From assembly GCF_002760435.1 (NCBI RefSeq), contig NZ_AUUU01000121.1:1-64000 (forward strand): a DNA stretch of 64,000 nt, written 5' to 3'. This DNA is from Clostridium sp. LS (lineage in GTDB: Bacteria; Bacillota; Clostridia; Clostridiales; Clostridiaceae). Below the pieces are notes generated by a model. It was given only the letters and a program-made list of their open reading frames with translations. It was not told where the DNA came from and made no database searches. A program made the position numbers and the translations under genes. Below, one piece after another: positions 18,798 through 28,336 of this stretch. The stretch's first letter is position 1. Every line of letters begins with the position of its first letter.

Positions 18798-18855
18798 CTC
18801 ATAACTTTTCACTCAAACTTTTCACTTATAACTTATAACTTTTCACTTGTAAGTG
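18798..18855. repeat. Heptad-arm palindrome, right arm (element 6)
   Basis: Two bases after the S23-type stop. On the minus strand it reads as 7-nt units AGTGAAA, AGTTATA, AGTTATA, AGTGAAA, AGTTTG, AGTGAAA, AGTTATG, complementary to the left arm at 18309-18343. Its end overlaps the putative -35 region of the next gene. Confidence 0.75.
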
Positions 18856-18868
18856 TTGGTGGTATAAT
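18841..18868 (+). promoter_or_regulatory. Possible promoter of the DJ-1/PfpI gene
   Basis: TTTCAC, a 16-nt spacer and a perfect TATAAT at 18863-18868. The -35 match is weak and lies within the palindrome arm. Confidence 0.4.
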
Positions 18869-18896
18869 GTAAATATAAATTGAGATATTATAGAAT

Positions 18897-18936
18897 GAGG
18901 ATGTTCTAAATGCTGTTTAGAATATCCTCTTTGTTT
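18897..18936 (+). terminator. Leader hairpin with T-rich tail before the DJ-1/PfpI gene (possible attenuator)
   Basis: Arms GAGGAT-TTCTAAA and TTTAGAA-ATCCTC form a nearly perfect 14-bp stem with a short loop, followed by TTTGTTT. It lies between the putative promoter and the ribosome site (AAGGAGG, about 10 nt downstream). It could therefore attenuate the gene behind it, or end read-through from the S23-type gene. Confidence 0.55.
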
Positions 18937-18956
18937 AAATGTAAGGAGGAAATGGT

Positions 18957-19508
18957 ATGAAGAAAGTATGTGTTCTATTAGCAACAGGCTTTGAAGAAAT
19001 TGAGGCATTAACTGTATCTGATATAATGCGAAGAGCAGATGTAGCTTGCGATTTAGTATCAATAACTGGAGAAAAAATGGTGGAATCAAGCCATGGCCTA
19101 GTGGTTCAAGCTGATAAAATTTTTGATGAAAATATGGAGTATGATTTAGTAGTAATTCCTGGGGGAATACCAGGGGCAACTAATTTAAGAGATGATGAAA
19201 GAGTAATAAAGTTTGTTAAAAAGCAAAATAAAGAAGGTAAGTTAATAGGAGCAATTTGTGCAGGACCAATAGTTCTTGGAAGAGCAGGAATTACGGAAGG
19301 TATAAATATAACATCTTACCCAGGATATGAAGATGAATTACCAAATTGTGAATATTTAGAAGAGGCTGTTGTAGTTGATAAAAATATTATAACCAGCAGA
19401 GGGCCAGCAACAGCAATGACTTTTGCATATAAACTATTAGAAGTTCTTGGATACCAGCAGAAAGTAGAAGGAATTTCATCTGGTATGTTATATAAAATGT
19501 TTAGTTAA
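18957..19508 (+). CDS. DJ-1/PfpI family protein
   Basis: A 183-residue protein of the DJ-1/PfpI glutamine-amidotransferase-like fold. The nucleophile-elbow cysteine is in GAICAGP (about residue 102), and a conserved glutamate lies early in GFEEIEAL (about residue 15). VVIPGGIPGATNLRDD is characteristic of the DJ-1 subgroup. Members act as deglycase/glyoxalase-like, chaperone or stress-response proteins. Which activity applies here cannot be read from sequence. A strong AAGGAGG precedes the ATG. Upstream are a promoter and a terminator-like hairpin in the leader, suggesting its own regulated transcript. Confidence 0.9.
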   Translation: MKKVCVLLATGFEEIEALTVSDIMRRADVACDLVSITGEKMVESSHGLVVQADKIFDENMEYDLVVIPGGIPGATNLRDDERVIKFVKKQNKEGKLIGAICAGPIVLGRAGITEGINITSYPGYEDELPNCEYLEEAVVVDKNIITSRGPATAMTFAYKLLEVLGYQQKVEGISSGMLYKMFS

Positions 19509-19662
19509 TTGATGATGAATAATGAATGATGAATGATTAAGGAGAGAAATCCGTTTGAGGATTTTTTATGTATGAAAATTATAGAAATCTTCTAAAAAAG
19601 ATTTCATCCTAAATTATTCATCATTCACTATTAATTATTCATCAATTTTGTTTTGCAAAATT
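19509..19662. repeat. Heptad-arm palindrome (element 7)
   Basis: From 19516 the left arm is TGAATAA, TGAATGA, TGAATGA, TTAAGGA, exactly every 7 bp. The right arm (19604-19645) carries ATTATTCA / TCATTCA inverse units. Inside are hairpins GAAATCC / GGATTTT and GAAATCTT / AAGATTTC. A final small hairpin (AATTTTG / CAAAATT) ends 15 bp before the recJ start. Confidence 0.8.
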
Positions 19663-19676
19663 TAAAGGGGGAAAAG

Positions 19677-21446
19677 ATGTCAGAAAGATGGTTTATAAAG
19701 AATATTAAAGCCGATTATAAATATATATCAAAAAAATATGCACTTACCGAGCTTATGAGCAGACTTATAGTAAATAGAAATATTACAAATGATGAAATGA
19801 TAAGAAGCTATATAAATCCAGATTTTGATAAGCTGCATAATCCAAGGGAAATGAAAGATTTAGAAAAAGCTGTGGAGATTCTTGGTGAAAAAATAAAATC
19901 TCAAAATAAAATAAGGATTGTTGGAGATTACGATGTTGATGGTGTAATAAGTATTTATATTTTATATTCAGCTCTAAAAAGGTGTAGTGCCAATGTGGAT
20001 TATGAAATTCCAGATAGAATTAAAGATGGATATGGAATTAATATAGACATAATAAAACAGGCCAAGGAAGATGGAGTAGACACAATTTTAACTTGTGATA
20101 ATGGAATATCGGCTATAGAACAGATAAAGTATGCAAAAGATTTGGGCATTACTGTGATAGTAACAGATCATCATGATATACCATTTGTTGATAATGAAAA
20201 TAAAGTTAGAGAATTCATAAGTTCAGAAGCAGATGCTATAGTAAATCCAAAACAAGGTGAATGTAATTATATATTTAAACAGTTATGTGGAGCTGGAGTA
20301 GTATTTAAACTTGTAGAAGTGCTTTTTGAAACATTTAATATAGATAAAAAAGAATGTTATAAGTACATAGAATTTTTAGCTATAGCAACAGTGTGTGATG
20401 TTGTTGATTTAGTTGATGAGAACAGAATTTTTGTTAAAAAAGGGTTGGAATTAATAAATAATACAACTAATTTAGGATTGCAAGAATTAATAAGGGAATG
20501 TGAACTTATTGAAAAAACTTTATCAGTTTATCATTTAGGTTTTATAATAGGTCCATGTATAAATGCATCAGGAAGGCTAGATTCAGCAAAAAAAGGATTA
20601 AAGCTTTTGATTTCAAGTGATGAGGAGGAAGCAGTTAAACTTGCTAAGGAATTAGTAAGGCTAAATGAAGAACGAAAAGACATGACTATGAAGGGCGTTG
20701 AAACCGCCATAGAAATCATAGAAAAGAATGGAATGATAAATGATAAGGTATTTGTTATTTATATTCCAGATATACATGAAAGTTTAGCTGGAATAATAGC
20801 GGGAAGAATAAAAGAGAAGTATAATGTTCCTACTCTAATAATTACAAAAGCGGAACACGGGGTAAAGGGTTCTGGAAGATCTATTGAAGAATATAATATG
20901 TTTGAAGAACTTGTAAAATGCAAAGATTTGCTTGAAAAGTTTGGAGGTCATCCTATGGCTGCAGGCTTTTCCTTGAAAGAAGAAAATATAGATGAGTTTA
21001 GAAAAAAATTAAATGAAAATACTACTTTAAGTGATGAGGATTTGTTAAGGAAAGTTACAATAGATTGTGTTTTACCGCTTGATACAATAAATTATGAATT
21101 GATAAATGATTTAGAAAGACTTGAGCCATTTGGCAAGGCAAATACGAAACCATTGTTTGCTGAGAAAGATATTAATGTAATAAAAGCGGTAATACTTGGA
21201 AAGAATAGAAATGTGTTAAAGTTAAAACTAAAAACTAAGCTAAACAGAACTCTAGATGCCATATATTTTGGAGATATTAATGAATTCGAAGAAGAAATAA
21301 GAGATAAATATGGAAAAGAAGAATTAGAGAAATTATATGATGGAACATATAATGGTGTTAAAATGGATTTAGTATTTTATCCATCTATTAATGAATATAA
21401 TGGTAATACTACTATTCAAGTTGTAATTCAAAATTACAGAAGCTAG
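19677..21446 (+). CDS. recJ: Single-stranded-DNA-specific exonuclease RecJ
   Basis: A 589-residue DHH/DHHA1 exonuclease that degrades single-stranded DNA 5' to 3' in recombination and mismatch repair. Motif I is GDYDVDG (D84, D86, D88), CDNGI follows, and the DHH triad is D164-H165-H166. The DHHA1 part shows GSGRS and GGHPMAAGFS near 415-435, followed by the OB-like domain. It is close to E. coli RecJ in size and lacks the long C-terminal extension of Bacillus RecJ. ATG at 19677 follows GGGGG, and I reject an upstream TTG lying inside the palindrome. The family call is firm. Confidence 0.93.
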   Translation: MSERWFIKNIKADYKYISKKYALTELMSRLIVNRNITNDEMIRSYINPDFDKLHNPREMKDLEKAVEILGEKIKSQNKIRIVGDYDVDGVISIYILYSALKRCSANVDYEIPDRIKDGYGINIDIIKQAKEDGVDTILTCDNGISAIEQIKYAKDLGITVIVTDHHDIPFVDNENKVREFISSEADAIVNPKQGECNYIFKQLCGAGVVFKLVEVLFETFNIDKKECYKYIEFLAIATVCDVVDLVDENRIFVKKGLELINNTTNLGLQELIRECELIEKTLSVYHLGFIIGPCINASGRLDSAKKGLKLLISSDEEEAVKLAKELVRLNEERKDMTMKGVETAIEIIEKNGMINDKVFVIYIPDIHESLAGIIAGRIKEKYNVPTLIITKAEHGVKGSGRSIEEYNMFEELVKCKDLLEKFGGHPMAAGFSLKEENIDEFRKKLNENTTLSDEDLLRKVTIDCVLPLDTINYELINDLERLEPFGKANTKPLFAEKDINVIKAVILGKNRNVLKLKLKTKLNRTLDAIYFGDINEFEEEIRDKYGKEELEKLYDGTYNGVKMDLVFYPSINEYNGNTTIQVVIQNYRS

Positions 21447-21448
21447 AA

Positions 21449-21645
21449 CAGTTTACAGTTCGCAGTTTACAGTTGAAGGAATAAACTCTTTCAGAGTTTA
21501 TTAAAAAATATTTATTTTAGTGATAGACGAAGGATTTGGATCTACAACGAAATTATATATAAAATTAAAATCATTAATTTAAAGAAATCCCGTGGGGATT
21601 TCATCCGTAACTCTTAACTATTAACTTCTAACTTTTAACTGATTT
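21449..21645. repeat. Heptad-arm palindrome (element 8)
   Basis: The left arm from 21449 is CAGTTTA, CAGTTCG, CAGTTTA, CAGTTGA, then AGGA. The right arm (21604-21645) starts at TCCGTAA and has TAACTNT-type inverse units. Inner hairpins are AATAAACTCT / AGAGTTTATT and GAAATCCC / GGGATTTC. It separates recJ from murG and ends just before the murG ribosome site. Confidence 0.78.
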
Positions 21646-21660
21646 AAAGGGGTGTTTTTG

Positions 21661-22731
21661 TTGAAATATAAAATAATAATGACAGGTGGAGGAACAGCAG
21701 GTCATGTTACTCCAAACTTGGCATTGGTACCTAAACTAAAGCAAAAAGGATTTGAAATAAAGTACATAGGAAGTAATGATGGTATTGAAAAAGAGATAAT
21801 AACAAAAAATAATATACCGTTCTTTGGAATTTCTTGCGGAAAATTGCGAAGATATTTTGACGTGAAGAATTTTACAGATCCATTTAAGATTTTAAAGGGA
21901 ATAGCTCAAGCTACAAGGATATTATCAAAAGAAAAACCTGATGTTATTTTTTCAAAAGGAGGATTTGTTGCAGTACCTGTTGTTATTGCAGCCTCTTTAA
22001 AGAAGATACCAGTAATCGCTCATGAATCAGATATGACACCTGGTCTTGCAAATAAGTTATCAGCACCTTTTTGTGATAAGCTGTGTGTAACTTTTAGAGA
22101 AAGCTTAAATTATATAAAGGGTAATAAGGGTGTGCTTACAGGAAGTCCAATAAGAGAAGAGATACTTCATGGGGATAAAGTTCAAGGTAAAAAAATATGT
22201 GGGTTTAAAGATAATAAAGAAATATTATTTATTATGGGCGGGAGTTTAGGTTCAAAACTCATAAATGATGAAATAAGAAAAAACTTAGATAAATTATTAT
22301 TAGACTTTAATATTATTCATATTTGCGGAAAAGGAAATATAGATGAAAAGTATAAGAGTAAAGATGGATATAAGCAATTTGAATATGTAAGTGAAGAATT
22401 ACCACACTTAATGAAGGCTGCTGACTATATTATTTCAAGGGCAGGAGCAAATTCAATATTTGAGTTTTTAGCATTAAAGAAACCAACCCTATTAATACCA
22501 CTTTCTAAAAAGGCAAGTAGAGGGGATCAAATTTTAAACTCAAAATCTTTCGCTAAAGAAGGGTATGCATTAATGATGGAGGAAGAGGAAATTAATGGAG
22601 AAGCCCTTTATAATCAAATATTAGAGTTAAAGAAAAAAGGTAAAACTCTCATTAAGAATATGGAAAATAGCAAGGCTGCCAGTGGGGTAGAAGCAATAGT
22701 AGATATAATATTAGAAAGTATAAAAAGGTAA
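21661..22731 (+). CDS. murG: UDP-N-acetylglucosamine--lipid I transferase MurG
   Basis: A 356-residue GT28 enzyme that adds GlcNAc to lipid I to make lipid II on the inner face of the membrane. The N-terminal [11 protein letters not shown] loop, [19 protein letters not shown] and the C-terminal donor-site [13 protein letters not shown] followed by PLSK are all present. I choose the TTG at 21661, which stands 8 nt after AAAGGGG; no in-frame ATG fits. It is a stand-alone murG between recJ and flavodoxin rather than in a mur/fts cluster, as in several clostridia. The family call is firm. Confidence 0.95.
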   Translation: MKYKIIMTGGGTAGHVTPNLALVPKLKQKGFEIKYIGSNDGIEKEIITKNNIPFFGISCGKLRRYFDVKNFTDPFKILKGIAQATRILSKEKPDVIFSKGGFVAVPVVIAASLKKIPVIAHESDMTPGLANKLSAPFCDKLCVTFRESLNYIKGNKGVLTGSPIREEILHGDKVQGKKICGFKDNKEILFIMGGSLGSKLINDEIRKNLDKLLLDFNIIHICGKGNIDEKYKSKDGYKQFEYVSEELPHLMKAADYIISRAGANSIFEFLALKKPTLLIPLSKKASRGDQILNSKSFAKEGYALMMEEEEINGEALYNQILELKKKGKTLIKNMENSKAASGVEAIVDIILESIKR

Positions 22732-22785
22732 ATTGATAAAATCTATATTTATTAGTTAAAATAGAACAAATTGTACAATCTAAAC

Positions 22786-22813
22786 TTGCAAAAAAAAATA
22801 TGTGAGATATAAT
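22786..22813 (+). promoter_or_regulatory. Sigma-A promoter of the flavodoxin gene
   Basis: TTGCAA, a 16-nt A-rich spacer and a perfect TATAAT, 68 bp before the flavodoxin ATG. Confidence 0.6.
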
Positions 22814-22881
22814 AAAAGGGTAGGTTCAATTTAGTGAAAACAAAAGTTAATTATTTAACAAGAAGATGAGGTGCTGTTTCA

Positions 22882-23313
22882 ATGAAAAAAGTTTCAATCA
22901 TTTATTGGAGTTGTGGAGGAAATATAGAAGCCCTTGCAAATGCTATGGCAGAAGGTGCTAGAGAACAAGGTGCGGAAGTAAATGTAAAACATGTTGCAGA
23001 CGCCACAATAGAAGATGTCTTAGAAGCTGATTCTATTGCGTTTGGAAGCCCTGCAGTAGATGCCACTAAAATTGAACAGCTAGAAATGAAGCCATTTCTA
23101 GAACAGTTAAAAACTTATGGTAAAGAAAATAAAAATAAGAACTGCATTTTATTTGCTACCTATGGATGGATTGAAGATACTTTTATGAAGATATGGAAAG
23201 ATGAAATAACATCTTATGGTTTTAATGTAATTGGAGACTTAGCAGTTAAAGATTCACCAACAAAAAATCAATCGAATCTTATTAAACAGTTAGGAAAAGA
23301 ATTAGTAAAATAA
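22882..23313 (+). CDS. Flavodoxin
   Basis: A 143-residue FMN electron carrier of the short-chain flavodoxin type. The phosphate-binding loop reads WSCGGNIEALA in place of the usual SGTGNTE, the second FMN-contacting region is FGSPAVDATKIE, and FATYGWIEDTF supplies the isoalloxazine loop with a tryptophan. It would accept electrons from the pyruvate:ferredoxin oxidoreductase encoded 158 bp downstream, replacing ferredoxin when iron is scarce. That pairing is inferred from proximity. Its own promoter lies upstream. Flavodoxin can also serve other reductases, so the partner is not certain. Confidence 0.88.
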   Translation: MKKVSIIYWSCGGNIEALANAMAEGAREQGAEVNVKHVADATIEDVLEADSIAFGSPAVDATKIEQLEMKPFLEQLKTYGKENKNKNCILFATYGWIEDTFMKIWKDEITSYGFNVIGDLAVKDSPTKNQSNLIKQLGKELVK

Positions 23314-23471
23314 TTGATGATTACAGTTGTTTATTTAAGATTAATAAGTTTGGTGTAAATTTTTTAACGCGCTAATTTAATATGTTTATTAGGTGGTCTT
23401 ATAGACTTACTTATATAAAAAAATTTAAATTATAAATTTAAGTTTTAATATTAGAAAGAGGGGTCAACGCG

Positions 23472-26400
23472 ATGAGAAAAATGAAAACTATGGACGGTAA
23501 TACTGCAGCAGCTCATATATCTTATGCATTTACAGAAGTTTCTGCAATATTCCCAATTACACCATCATCACCAATGGCAGAACATGTAGATGAGTGGGTA
23601 GCACAAGGAAGAAAGAATATATTTGGACAACCTGTTAAGGTTATGGAAATGCAATCAGAAGCTGGAGCAGCTGGTGCAGTTCACGGATCTTTACAAGCTG
23701 GAGCTTTAACAACTACTTATACAGCTTCACAAGGTTTATTATTAATGATACCAAATATGTACAAAATTGCTGGTGAAATGTTACCAGGAGTATTCCATGT
23801 ATCAGCTAGAGCATTAGCTACATCTGCTTTAAACATATTTGGAGATCACCAAGATGTTATGGCAGCAAGACAAACAGGTTTTGCAATGCTTGCAGAAGGA
23901 TCAGTTCAAGAAGTTATGGATTTAGCAGCAGTAGCACATTTAACTGCTATTAAAACAAGAATTCCATTCTTAAACTTCTTTGATGGATTCAGAACTTCTC
24001 ATGAAGTACAAAAAATTGAAGTTTTAGAATATGATGAATTAGCTAACTTACTTGATTGGGATTCAGTTAAAGCTTTCAGAGAAAGAGCATTAAATCCAAA
24101 TCATCCTGTAACTAGAGGAACTGCTCAAAATGCAGATATCTATTTCCAAGAAAGAGAATCTGTTAATAAATTCTATAATGAATTACCAGAAACAGTTGAA
24201 AGTTACATGGCTGAAATCACTAAATTAACTGGTAGAGAATATCACTGTTTCGATTACTATGGAGCACCAGATGCTGATAGAGTAATCATAGCTATGGGTT
24301 CTGCTACAGACGTTTGTGAAGAAACTATAGATTACTTAAATGCTAACGGACAAAAAGTTGGTGTTGTTAAAGTAAGATTATTCAGACCATTCTCAAATGA
24401 AAGATTACTAGCTGCTATTCCAAAGACAGTTAAGAAAATTGCTGTTTTAGATAGAACTAAAGAACCAGGATCAACTGGAGAACCATTATACTTAGATGTA
24501 AGAAATGCATTCTATGGACAAGCTGATGCACCACTTATTGTTGGTGGAAGATTTGGTTTAGGTTCAAAGGATCCAAATCCAGGACATATTGCTGCAGTTT
24601 ATGCTAACTTAGCACAAGATGCACCAAAGAATGGCTTCACATTAGGAATCGTTGATGACGTTACAAATACTTCATTAGAAGTAACTGAAGATATAGATGC
24701 AACTCCAGAAGGAACTACATCTTGTAAGTTCTGGGGACTTGGATCAGATGGTACTGTTGGAGCAAACAAGAGTGCAATCAAAATCATTGGAGATAATACA
24801 GACATGTATGCTCAAGCTTACTTCTTCTATGATTCAAAGAAATCAGGAGGAATAACAGTATCTCACTTAAGATTTGGTAAGAAAGCAATTAAGTCACCAT
24901 ACTTAATAAACAAAGCAGACTTTGTTTCATGTTCTAACCAATCATATATCCACAAATACAATGTACTTGAAGGATTAAAGCCAGGTTCTACTTTCTTATT
25001 AAATACTATCTGGTCTCCAGAAGATTTAGAAGAAAAATTACCAGCTGCATATAAGAGATTCTTAGCAAACAACAACATTAAGTTCTACACTATCAATGCT
25101 GTAGGTATTGCTCAAGAAATCGGCCTTGGTGGAAGAATCAACATGATAATGCAATCAGCTTTCTTCAAGTTAGCTAACATTATCCCAGTTGAAGATGCTA
25201 TTAAGCACTTAAAAGATTCAGTTGTAACTTCTTATGGTAAGAAGGGTGAAAAAGTTGTTAACATGAACAACGCAGCTATCGATAGAGGTGTTGAATCAAT
25301 TGTTGCAATAAACATTCCAGAAGCTTGGAAGACAGCTCAAGACGAAGCACCAGTAGAAATTAAACATGCTTCTAAATTTGTTAAAGATATAGTTATCCCA
25401 ATGAACAGACAAGAAGGAGATCAACTTCCAGTTTCAGCATTTGCAGGTATGGAAGATGGTACTTTCGAAAATGGTACTGCTGCTTTCGAAAAGAGAGGAA
25501 TTGCAGTAAATGTTCCTGAATGGGATTCAGAAAAATGTATTCAATGTAACCAATGTTCAATGGTATGTCCACATGCTGCTATAAGACCATTCTTATTAAC
25601 TGAAGCAGAAAAGAATGCTGCTCCAGCTGCTGCTAAGATTGTAGCTGCTAAGGGATTAAAGACTGAAGAGCCATTATTATACACTATGGGTGTAACACCA
25701 CTTGATTGTTCAGGTTGTGGAAACTGTGCTCAAATTTGTCCAGCACCAGGAAAAGCATTAGTTATGAAACCTCAAGAATCTCAACATGATCAAATAGAAG
25801 TTTTTGATTACTTATTCTATGAAGTTTCACCTAAGAAGAACCCAATGAACAAGAAGACAGTTAAGGGTAGCCAATTTGAGCAACCATTACTTGAATTCTC
25901 AGGAGCTTGCGCAGGTTGTGGAGAAACTCCATATGTTAAAGCTATAACTCAATTAGTTGGTGATAGAATGATGGTTGCTAATGCAACTGGATGTACATCA
26001 ATCTGGGGAGGATCTGCTCCTTCAACTCCATATACTAAGAATAAATGTGGACATGGTCCAGCTTGGGCTAACTCATTATTCGAAGATAATGCTGAATATG
26101 GATTAGGTATGTTCTTAGGAGTTAAGGCTATAAGAGAAAGATTAGCTGAAAAAGCTCAAGCTGCTATAGCTGCAAATGATCCAGCAAGTGCTGAATTACA
26201 AGAATGGTTAGACAACATAGATGAAGGTGAAGGAACTAGAGAAAGAGCTGATAAATTAACAGCTGCTTTAGAAGCATCTAACACTGAACTTGCTAAAGAA
26301 ATATTAGCTGAAAAAGACTACTTCGTTAAGAGATCACAATGGATCTTCGGAGGAGACGGATGGGCTTACGATATCGGATACGGTGGAGTTGACCATGTAT

Positions 26401-26981
26401 TAGCTTCAGGAGAAGACGTAAATATACTAGTAGTAGATACAGAAGTTTACTCAAACACAGGTGGTCAATCATCTAAATCTACTCCAACAGCTGCAATCGC
26501 TAAGTTTGCTGCAAGTGGTAAGAAGACTAAGAAGAAAGACCTTGGAATGATGGCTATGAGCTATGGTTATGTATATGTAGCTCAAATTAACATGGGTGCT
26601 GATAAGAACCAAGTTATGAAAGCTCTTGCAGAAGCAGAAGCTTATAAAGGACCATCATTAATAATAGCTTATGCACCATGTATCAACCATGGATTAAGAA
26701 TTGGTATGGGTAACAGCCAAGAAGAAGCTAAGAGAGCTACTGCATGTGGATACTGGCAAATGTACAGATTCAACCCAGAATTAAAAGAAGCTGGAAAGAA
26801 TCCATTTGTATTAGATTCAAAAGAACCAACAGAAGATTTCAAAGAATTCTTAATGGGAGAAGTTAGATACTCTTCATTAGCTAAAGCATTCCCAGAACAA
26901 GCAGATGCTTTATTTGAAAAGACTAAGAAAGATGCTATGGAAAGATTAGAAGGATACAAGAGATTAGCTAATCAACAATAG
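23472..26981 (+). CDS. nifJ: Pyruvate:ferredoxin (flavodoxin) oxidoreductase
   Basis: A 1169-residue homodimer-type PFOR that converts pyruvate and CoA to acetyl-CoA, CO2 and reduced ferredoxin, the central step of clostridial fermentation. Two 4Fe-4S clusters lie in the ferredoxin domain (C689, C692, C695, C699 and C746, C749, C752, C756). C813, C816 and C841 belong to the proximal cluster beside the TPP site, whose GDGWAYDIGYGG precedes the metal-binding residues. The codons are strongly biased to TTC, TAC, AAC and ACA compared with neighbours, as expected of a very highly expressed gene. It is closed by the terminator at 27024. Confidence 0.97.
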   Translation: MRKMKTMDGNTAAAHISYAFTEVSAIFPITPSSPMAEHVDEWVAQGRKNIFGQPVKVMEMQSEAGAAGAVHGSLQAGALTTTYTASQGLLLMIPNMYKIAGEMLPGVFHVSARALATSALNIFGDHQDVMAARQTGFAMLAEGSVQEVMDLAAVAHLTAIKTRIPFLNFFDGFRTSHEVQKIEVLEYDELANLLDWDSVKAFRERALNPNHPVTRGTAQNADIYFQERESVNKFYNELPETVESYMAEITKLTGREYHCFDYYGAPDADRVIIAMGSATDVCEETIDYLNANGQKVGVVKVRLFRPFSNERLLAAIPKTVKKIAVLDRTKEPGSTGEPLYLDVRNAFYGQADAPLIVGGRFGLGSKDPNPGHIAAVYANLAQDAPKNGFTLGIVDDVTNTSLEVTEDIDATPEGTTSCKFWGLGSDGTVGANKSAIKIIGDNTDMYAQAYFFYDSKKSGGITVSHLRFGKKAIKSPYLINKADFVSCSNQSYIHKYNVLEGLKPGSTFLLNTIWSPEDLEEKLPAAYKRFLANNNIKFYTINAVGIAQEIGLGGRINMIMQSAFFKLANIIPVEDAIKHLKDSVVTSYGKKGEKVVNMNNAAIDRGVESIVAINIPEAWKTAQDEAPVEIKHASKFVKDIVIPMNRQEGDQLPVSAFAGMEDGTFENGTAAFEKRGIAVNVPEWDSEKCIQCNQCSMVCPHAAIRPFLLTEAEKNAAPAAAKIVAAKGLKTEEPLLYTMGVTPLDCSGCGNCAQICPAPGKALVMKPQESQHDQIEVFDYLFYEVSPKKNPMNKKTVKGSQFEQPLLEFSGACAGCGETPYVKAITQLVGDRMMVANATGCTSIWGGSAPSTPYTKNKCGHGPAWANSLFEDNAEYGLGMFLGVKAIRERLAEKAQAAIAANDPASAELQEWLDNIDEGEGTRERADKLTAALEASNTELAKEILAEKDYFVKRSQWIFGGDGWAYDIGYGGVDHVLASGEDVNILVVDTEVYSNTGGQSSKSTPTAAIAKFAASGKKTKKKDLGMMAMSYGYVYVAQINMGADKNQVMKALAEAEAYKGPSLIIAYAPCINHGLRIGMGNSQEEAKRATACGYWQMYRFNPELKEAGKNPFVLDSKEPTEDFKEFLMGEVRYSSLAKAFPEQADALFEKTKKDAMERLEGYKRLANQQ

Positions 26982-27023
26982 TATTTAAATAAAATATATA
27001 ATAACTAAATTTGCGCATAAATA

Positions 27024-27071
27024 AAAGAAGTTACATTTTGGAAAGATTCTAAAATGTAACTTCTTTATTTT
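27024..27071. terminator. Strong bidirectional terminator after PFOR
   Basis: A perfect 16-bp stem (AAAGAAGTTACATTTT / AAAATGTAACTTCTTT) with an 11-nt loop and ATTTT after it. It is shared with the convergent GT2 gene ending at 27106. Confidence 0.9.
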
Positions 27072-27105
27072 AAGTGTAAAATATGTATCGAGAAAATTAT
27101 ATTTG

Positions 27106-28086
27106 CTAAGTTAAGTATTCAGAAAATAATTTTTGATAATTACTGTTATTGAGCTCTGCGAAAAATTTATCTTTTTCATTCATTTCGAGAATATATTTAT
27201 TATTACTATAATCATAATCTACTATTTCTAAGAAAAAATCATGTAAATCTTTAAAGACCTGAACTCCTAATAACCTAGCTTCATCTAAAGACATGGCTAG
27301 TTGAACCATATTTGAATATACATGATAGATCCTATAGGTAAGTTCATCTCTATAATTATCAAAGGCATTTAATTCCTTGAATTTTTCTATCAATGCTTTT
27401 GATGAATCTATTTTTTCATAGATATGAACTTTGATATTATACTTTCTAGTGATTGAAATATCGTTACACCTATAATTGTATAATACCATATTAGTAGCAC
27501 ATATCTTTTTGCAATACAAAATAATTAATGATGTAAATTCCAAGTCCTCGAAAGCTACGTTTTCTCTAAATCTGATATTATGATTAATTATAATATCACG
27601 TTTTACTATTTTGCTCCATATATAACCAGAATTTATAATCATTAGTTTTCTCTTTTCTGCATTTAAATCTCCAAGAGCTTCTTTTGGCGTGGTTTTACAA
27701 TTTTTGTTTAATGATTCTTCATAGAAATTACAATCAACTAAATCATAATCAGCTCTTACAGCAATTTTGTAAAGCTTTTCGAACATGTCGAATGACACAT
27801 CATCATCACTATCAACAAAACCTATGTATTGACCCTTTGCTTTTTTAATCCCTAAGTTTCGAGCGCCGCCAGGCCCTTTATTTTCAGTAAGACTTTCAAG
27901 AATAATTTTATTTGGATAAGCTTGTTTATATGAATTTAATATATTTAAGCTATTATCAGTTGAAAAATCGTTAATTAATATTATTTCAATGTCATTTAAA
28001 GATTGATTAACAAGAGAATCTAAACATCTCTTTAAATATTTCTCGGAATTATAAACAGGGACAATGATAGAAACTTTAATATTCAT
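27106..28086 (-). CDS. Glycosyltransferase family 2
   Basis: A 326-residue soluble GT-A enzyme beginning VSIIVPVYNSEKYLKRCLDSL, with the nucleotide-binding INDFSTDNS region and the metal-binding DSDD in YIGFVDSDDDV (about residues 90-95). The C-terminal ~150 residues are helical and family-variable. Such enzymes add one sugar to a surface polysaccharide or glycan. It is alone on the minus strand, convergent to PFOR, and not in a polysaccharide cluster, so acceptor and donor are unknown. The ATG has GAGGA upstream. Confidence 0.85.
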   Translation of the reverse strand: MNIKVSIIVPVYNSEKYLKRCLDSLVNQSLNDIEIILINDFSTDNSLNILNSYKQAYPNKIILESLTENKGPGGARNLGIKKAKGQYIGFVDSDDDVSFDMFEKLYKIAVRADYDLVDCNFYEESLNKNCKTTPKEALGDLNAEKRKLMIINSGYIWSKIVKRDIIINHNIRFRENVAFEDLEFTSLIILYCKKICATNMVLYNYRCNDISITRKYNIKVHIYEKIDSSKALIEKFKELNAFDNYRDELTYRIYHVYSNMVQLAMSLDEARLLGVQVFKDLHDFFLEIVDYDYSNNKYILEMNEKDKFFAELNNSNYQKLFSEYLT

Positions 28087-28336
28087 ATTAGTTTTTCCTC
28101 ATTATAATATATTTTAATAGTATTATAGCATAATAATTTTTTTTGTTTAATATTTTTAAAGATTTAGTGGTAACAATTCATTTTTATTAGAATTTAATGA
28201 AGTGTATAAAATATACTTTTGACATATTATGAAAAAGTATTAGTTAGTAAATAAATTTATTGAAAATGTAATTTTAGGGTTTTAATTTTATTGTTTTAAG
28301 GGTAAAATTAATTAAGAACCAAAAGGAGGTTGAAAA

